Below are positions 29,949 through 36,085 of a DNA stretch of 36,085 nucleotides, in pieces. The position numbers and the translations under genes are program-made. Numbering within the stretch: position 1 is the stretch's first letter; every line of letters starts with the position of its first letter. The notes beneath the pieces were generated by a model. The model saw only the letters and a list, made by a program, of their open reading frames with translations, was not told where the DNA came from and made no database searches. The DNA is from Rhizophagus sp. LPA8_4_AMF (Eukaryota; Glomeromycota; Glomeromycetes; Glomerales; Glomeraceae). The stretch covers positions 1-36,085 of the forward strand of contig JADRCO010000362.1 in NCBI GenBank assembly GCA_021464525.1, written 5' to 3'.

Positions 29949-32740
29949 GTTTAGTTTAAACAGAATTCTAGAAGACAGCCATTTAAAATCGATTTTGACA
30001 ATATAGTGAGAACAATATGTCCTTTAATTATTTTATTTATTTGACTTTTCTTTTTTTTGGTCTTTTAAATCAATAAGGTTTTTTTGAAAAATTTTTTCAT
30101 GTGAAATAATAATGACATTCTCCTAATTTTTACGATTATCATTGGATTTTAATTTGACAGAAATAATAAAATACTGTACAATAAATATTACACACAATAC
30201 ACAATACATAAAAGGAATTTATATTATAAATTTCATCATTTGTATTGAATAAAATTAAAAAAAAATTATCAATAGACCAAATATAGGTTTTTGACTATGA
30301 ATCTATGATTATAAAAGCATGGATGGGGTCATTGTGTGGAGATATTGCGGGTAAGAAATTTAAAGTTTCGAACAATAATCCCCACTCATCCATCCACTCG
30401 TGATTCTGTTCGGAGTTGTATTTATTATCTTTTTTTAAATAAACTTGTCAAAATTGACTTACCTTTTACATTAATTTAAGTTGGCGCAAGGTAATGATCT
30501 CATGTGTTTACATATTACTAGAATAATGTTGTAAATATGTTATTTTGCTTGCTTAATCAATTGCATCATTTAATTTTAATTGGGATATGAGTAGATCTGT
30601 GATTATCATCACTTTGTTTCAATTGTACATGAAGAAAATTTTTTTTTTGGCGTATTCGGTAAACGAAAATCCGTTCGCCCTAGCCGTCCATTCTAACTTT
30701 TGGTTCTATCCGACTTTTAGTCGTTTCCGAAACCTTAAATTCATTGATTATTAATAATAAGTCGCCAAACACCATATGATAAAAACCATTATTACAGAAA
30801 AAATCTTTTGAAAAATTGAATCATATGTGCATACTTGTGTTAGTTGCGTATTATATTTTGTAAAAAAAAAAAAAATTTTTTAAGATGTAGAAAATGAATA
30901 TAAATTTGTATTTATAAATAATATTTAATCGTCCGACGATGTTCAATTTATGATCGTCTTTATTATGAACATTGATTACCATTTTTTTTTTTTACCGGTA
31001 GATCCCAATCGACCTAATTTTTTTTTTTTTTTTTTACATGAACTCCACACGTGTATATAGAGTGAACTGGCTGCCATATTAAAAGTATATCTGTCATGTT
31101 GAGTGACTTTATTTTATTATTAAAAATATATTAACTTCAAGATAATATGGGCTTCTTGAATATATTGTATACAGTATATGCATACTTACTATACGCATAA
31201 TTATATTGTACTGGACTGTTATACATACATAACAATTAAGTTCTCTAAATAAAAAAAAAAAAAAAAATCAAAGAAAAAAAAATGAATGAACAATATTAAA
31301 ATTCTACAATGATAATATTTTCTTTTAAAAATGACATTAAGTGTGCATATATATATATATATATAAGCAATAATGTACGTAACTTGCAGCAAAATGCATT
31401 AAAATGAACACTTTTTATTTCCCCATTATAAGTAATGTCAAGTGAATTATTTATTTTGACATGTGAATTAATGAAATTATACGGTAAAATATGGCAAATT
31501 AGTTTTCCATAGCCCACCATAAAAAAAAAAATACAAAATTATAAATAATTTATATAGAGGATTAAAAGAATTCATTGCTAACCGAACAGGAAAAAATTCA
31601 ATGAAAAAAAAATCTAATTTTCACGAGAGAAATTTTTCTTTTTTATAATTATCAATAGATTTTTTTTTTTTTTTTTAAGTTTACCGGAACGACAAAAAAA
31701 AATAAACCTAAAGAAGAAAATGTATTATCAAAAACAATTTTTAAAAATATTTTTATTGTACGTTTGAAATCAATGAATTTCAATTTTTGAATTAGCATAT
31801 ACAAACAACATTTTCCTCTTTAGTGTTTTGCAGAAGTACTAACAAAAGTTTTTACATGCCCATTGTGTATCATACGAATATATATATATTAGAAATTTGA
31901 TCCGAATATTTTTATCTGAATTATAAAGTATAGGCTGTAAGATAAGGTTCAAGTTGTGCAGATTTAATGAATATTTTTGTAGTTATAACACTAAAATTAA
32001 TCACATGCTTTATGAGGTGGGTAGTAATTCTGGCCGATAAAGTTATTGTGAGTAAATTTATTATCTGATGTTGCAGTGTTTCAGAAGATGATACGAAAAG
32101 TTTAGTTCATTGCTAAAAAAGTTACGCAGTTATGGAGACATAGTAACGGAATTAATTCAGTCAGAAAAGATCATCAAAATAATTTTAATAAATTTTTAAA
32201 AAAATACATATTAGAAATGGATTAAGTAAATAGTTAAAAATGATTAGAAAAACAATAAAAGTAACTACAAATAATAAAAATATACTAAAATATACAAATA
32301 TGATATGACAATATGATATACTAACAAATATGAATAACAAATGATATGATATTATACGTTAATGATGATTTGGACTATGTAACAAAAACTAATTAATAGA
32401 TATTAAAACTAAAATATATTTCGAACCAGATATCTAAAATTAGCATTTGGCGTTTGACATCTTGTGACTTAATATGCGGTGATTCAAACATGCATGGTAA
32501 CATCACTTCCACTTTTCGTTGGCATAAACTAAAATAGTTAGCTTATTTTTAATATAAAAGTAATGTTTGAAAGAAACATGAAATTTGATAAGAAAAAAAA
32601 TTTTTTTTTTTTTTTTTTTTGATAGATCATATGACAAATTATATACATTGCATAGAGTTGTAAATTGTAAAAAAAAAAAAAACTGCAATCTGCGGATTGA
32701 TAGCCGAATTACTCTTTAGGTAAAACTTAATATTTTGATA
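29949..32740. other. Intergenic AT-rich DNA
   Basis: A stretch of higher G+C at 30640-30780 (GGCGTATTCGGTAAACG, CCCTAGCCGTCC) gives no convincing frame. An AT microsatellite lies at 31346-31365, with A and T runs at 31010-31035, 31250-31267 and 31660-31680. No gene supported. Confidence 0.4.
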
Positions 32741-32926
32741 TTAATGAAAGGGACAACCTCCAAACAGAATTTTTGCAAATTCGTTATCTGTATTTTGCGG
32801 AGGCATCTGCTGCATACTCCTTATAGTTGCGGCATTATTTATCAAATTTATTAGTCTTCTATTTCGTCGGATCAACCTTCTCCTTCTCGTATTATTAATT
32901 CTACGATTCGAAGATACAGAAACCAT
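32741..32926 (-). CDS. Small arginine-rich protein, C-terminal FNGSSFY family (61 aa)
   Basis: Unknown function. 61 residues from ATG 32926: MVSVSSNRRINNTRRRRLI, RRNRRLINLINN, then TIRSMQQMPPQNTDNEF and the tail AKILFGGCPFH before TAA. The IR-x-M-Q-Q-(M/L)-P step is nearly the same as in the broken copy at 13265-13412, and PPQN matches the 14755 member, so these three may form a subgroup. The tail keeps LF, G and PF but has C and H in place of S and Y. Highly basic, no signal peptide. Rightmost member seen; nothing related was found from 32990 to the end of the window. Confidence 0.7.
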   Translation of the reverse strand: MVSVSSNRRINNTRRRRLIRRNRRLINLINNAATIRSMQQMPPQNTDNEFAKILFGGCPFH

Positions 32927-32971
32927 TTATCGTTATCTTTTATTTATAATGATGTATAGTATATGTAAATG

Positions 32972-32979
32972 ATTTATAT
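32972..32979 (-). promoter_or_regulatory. ATATAAAT box, 45 bases upstream of ATG 32926
   Basis: Reads CGATATAAATCATTT on the minus strand. A second TATAAATA at 32941-32948 is only 14 bases from the ATG and is less likely to act as a promoter box for this start. Confidence 0.4.
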
Positions 32980-33018
32980 CGTTTGAGGAAAGAATAATAA
33001 AGTATATGACTTCTGCTG

Positions 33019-33038
33019 ATATATATATATATATATAT
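33019..33038. repeat. AT microsatellite
   Basis: (AT)10 followed by a T run, upstream of the 32741 gene. Confidence 0.85.
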
Positions 33039-36000
33039 TTTTTTTTTTTGGGAAAAAAAAAAGAAAAGATAGAACTCTCTGTTTATATATCTTCCGATTA
33101 ATATAAGTTGCGTCATCATTAAAATTTGAGAATAAACTTGAGAATGGATTTGAGAATAAGAGAATAATACAATTTGTCATCTCTTTCATCCCATACGTAA
33201 TTTATTTTTATCAGATTAACCGTACAGGGAAATAAAAAAACCCCAACAGTTACTGCGTACTATTTAAACAGGAAATCGCAGGCGGGAATTTCAATATGCG
33301 CATTTGTTTTTTTTTACTCCGCAATTTTGAGTCGAAACTTTTAAGATATATTGAGTGGTCTTATCAGACAAAAATATCCGACATTTTTTATAAAAAAAAA
33401 AGCATTACTATTAACATTTTATTTATTTTACAATAAATTAAAAATGTTACACGGATGGATATTTAAGCTTTCATTCATTATTCGGATTTCCGCCACCGAG
33501 TATGGTTATATCCAAAACTTGTTCTAATAAAATGGAGGAAAAAGTTTTATTGTTTTTGTTTATCTGATATTTATAGATGTATTGTAAATACTTTATCTTA
33601 CTTTTATTTATTTATTTATTTGTCAGACTCATAATGATTTTTTTTAAACAATAAACATGACCAATATATTGTAGATGACTTGCAGGGTGTATTCGTATGG
33701 CAATTACGTGGAGAAATAAACTAAATAAACTGGTAAATCTAATTTATATTTTAGGAAGACCATATCGGATTAAAAAAGGTATCTGTATGCAAGATTAGCA
33801 AACGTTGTTAATTAAATTACCTATTGAGGTTGATTTTTGAACCGTCTTCTGAATATCAATGTAACAAAAAGCGCGCTTAAAATTCGGTATCATACTGTAT
33901 ATGAGTGAGCGAAAAAAAGCATACATTTGGTCAGTATAACTTATGAAAATGCAAAGCAACTTTTCGCGACAAAAATTAGTACGGCTTATAAGTATTTTTG
34001 TTTAAAGAATTTTTATTTTTTACAATAAAATTATATATACAATGATGTCCTCTTAATATTTAAATCGACGAAGTCGATTAATTTCAATTATGATTTTCGG
34101 CCATCATCAGATAAATTTTTTTCTTAAACGTTCATTAATTCTTACTAAAAAAGAAAAAACGGTTATAAGCTCCGATTGAAAAATAGATCTGCATGTAACA
34201 TCATGTCGTGTGAGGAGTTTAAATCGATTAATAATCCCTCTTTTCCTTCTTTACCTATTTTTTCTTTTTGTGTCTTTGTGTAATTATGTGACCATGATCA
34301 ACTAACAAATCATTTTGTTTATAACGAATTTAAACTCTACTTTTAAAAACTAAAAATGTCATTATTAAGACTTATGTAACAATCATATCTCAGAAATCTA
34401 GTTATTCATTCCTATTGAAGTAGATTTAAATTTCTTACAACGAAAGATTGTCACAATAAGTTGGTTTATGTATTATTGTACGTCAGACATGAAAAATGGT
34501 TACACTTTAAAAACTTTCAATTTCTCCATTATTTTTCCATTCATTACGAGATTTTTGTTCCTAAAAAGTTCAAGAAGACATGCTTATAAATTATTATTAA
34601 CGCATTTGTATAAGATGTACACGCTTAACTACGGGACTGAGCAATTACAATGATTCAAGAGATCGCAGCTTGTTATTTTTACCCCAATGAAATCGTGTTA
34701 ACAATATATAAGCTTAAATAACTTGAAAACAATATGTTAAAACATTTCCATTATTTATTATTCTCCATAAATAATTATAGTAAAATATTTATTTGTATCT
34801 TTCTCTATTTATTAATATATGATCATTGATAACATCATAATTTTATTTTTAACAATCAAAGTTTTTATGAATATTATTTAAATTAACAAAGAGTATAATT
34901 ATATAATTGGTCAAGAAAAATAAAAAAAAACTTGATTTTCGGCGAGCTTTTCTCTTGTAACACTTTATTAATTGTAACACTTTAAATTTTTGAACAATGA
35001 CTTTTATTCTGTATGAGAACATGTTACACGACAATTCGGATAATCTAAATCAGTTTTGGTCGATCATCACGTTACAAATGAACGAAATTAATTTTATTTT
35101 TTTAGCATAAAATAGATATCATTTATAGTCAAAAAAAAACATTTAAATTTAGGTTTTTAATTGTACTCTATATACTTTATATTTAGTTCTTCTGCGCTTA
35201 AAAATATTTAAATTTTTTTTGCATTGAATTTCTTTTATTTTAAAATGGATGATGAATGCTCTGAAATTTTGTAATAATAACTTTGTAATGAATGTTTCCA
35301 ATTTTTTTTTTTTTTTCCAATATCTCTCTTTATTATTACTGAGGGCCAAGCACTAACGCTTAGACTAAATGTTCCGATTTAATCGAATAAAGTATATCTA
35401 AACATATGCTAATTCTGCTGCAGATTCACTCGATTGAATTATTGGTCAATTATTAAACCTACATGATGTTTTTCAAATCACTGACAAAATAAATATATTA
35501 CTTAAATACAAATAATTTTTATTTAATTTGAAATGCAAATAATATAAATTCATTTTTATCAAACTATATATCTAATATCTGTAAATTACCATACTGTATA
35601 TAAAATATGCAATATGCTCTGATTGAAAACTGAATTTTTTGAATCATTAAAAATGAACTATATAGTTTATAAAAAAATCTTGCTAATGTTTAAAAGTCAA
35701 AAACTAATTTATGCGTGTTATGATAGAAAATAGGATTACTTGTTCATAAAATAAAAATATATTACTATATAAATAACGATGATTCGAATGTAAATAATTC
35801 AGCTGTCGCTTAATTTGATTGTCAGTAAATTGAACAAAAGTCCTAGCACTATTTAGGGACTTACGACAGATACTTTTGCTTAATACTTAGATTGGTTTCC
35901 GTAAGAATGAAATAACACGACAAAAAACAAATATTGCCCTAACTTTAATATTATAATAGTCACGTGACAAAATTAGAATGGTATCAAATTTCAAATTTTA

Positions 36001-36085
36001 TTCCAGATAAAAAATTACCAATTATAGTAAGAAATATTTGATAATTCTAGCCGGCTCACATCTTAATGCAGGCTGATCTAGGTTG
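33039..36085. other. Intergenic AT-rich DNA to window end
   Basis: Short frames at 34468-34653 (+), 34849-35034 (-) and 35149-35349 (-) have the Phe/Lys/Ile composition expected of chance in this DNA; the last starts with TTG. A small inverted pair AAGTCCTAG / GGGACTT occurs at about 35840-35871. No gene, RNA gene or element is supported. Confidence 0.4.

Noticed and set aside
33000..33189. 71-codon minus-strand frame upstream of the 32741 gene
   Set aside because: Half of it is a translated AT microsatellite and A-run.
1..36085. Search by eye for tRNA genes, rRNA, CRISPR arrays and bacterial-type operons
   Set aside because: No A/B-box pair with cloverleaf, no conserved rRNA segment and no regularly spaced repeat-spacer array was found.

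Overview
This window reads as AT-rich nuclear DNA from a repeat-laden eukaryote. The base composition (about one fifth G+C by eye), relics of a hAT-type transposase with a CGGBP1-like N-terminus, and relics resembling the linker ahead of fungal tyrosine-kinase-like domains all fit an arbuscular mycorrhizal fungus (Glomeromycotina, Rhizophagus-like). That assignment is inference from remembered family resemblance, not a search. No bacterial operon, rRNA, tRNA, CRISPR array or intact large protein-coding gene is visible.

Positions 1 to about 7,500 are a transposon graveyard. They hold a broken minus-strand hAT relic (273-1036), a fold-back element rich in AGTCT motifs (1325-1960), a 763-bp non-autonomous hAT-like element with an 8-bp target duplication (2134-2896) sitting inside one arm of an older inverted-repeat element (2115-3189), a poly(A)-tailed retroposed sequence flanked by a 16-bp duplication (3807-5402), a possible TPR-like relic near 6,000 and a 142-bp inverted-repeat element (6295-6436). 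Two more small inverted-repeat elements lie at 7745-7868 and 7939-8117.

From about 9,300 to 33,000 the window carries the most distinctive content: seven short open reading frames, all on the minus strand and apparently single-exon, at 9371, 14755, 17768, 19721, 23718, 29642 and 32741. They encode 53-97 residue proteins with one plan: a short Ser/Asn-rich N-terminus, an arginine-rich block, often a PPQ or related step, and a C-terminus close to E-F-x-x-Q-L-F-N-G-S-S-F-Y immediately before the stop. A broken copy lies at 13265-13412 and a probable remnant at about 22795-22880. Most copies have a TATAAATA-type box 45-140 bases upstream, so each looks separately transcribed. No signal peptide or known domain is seen; function is unknown.

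The member at 23718-24011 sits in heavily duplicated DNA. Its 3' flank is one half of a tandem duplication (22160-22806 and 22980-23716), and the other half still carries a remnant of the gene's C-terminus. Its 5' flank opens a triplicated unit of about 850-895 bp (24059-26683), followed by a diverged inverted copy (27190-27418). Each unit ends with a plus-strand coding relic that resembles a kinase N-terminal linker, and the middle unit alone contains a near-perfect G+C-rich hairpin insertion (24988-25030). The rest is AT-rich intergenic DNA with microsatellites and a few small inverted-repeat elements (14125-14238, 16230-16406). The overall picture is a fast-evolving tandem cluster of lineage-specific small basic proteins beside transposon-rich DNA.
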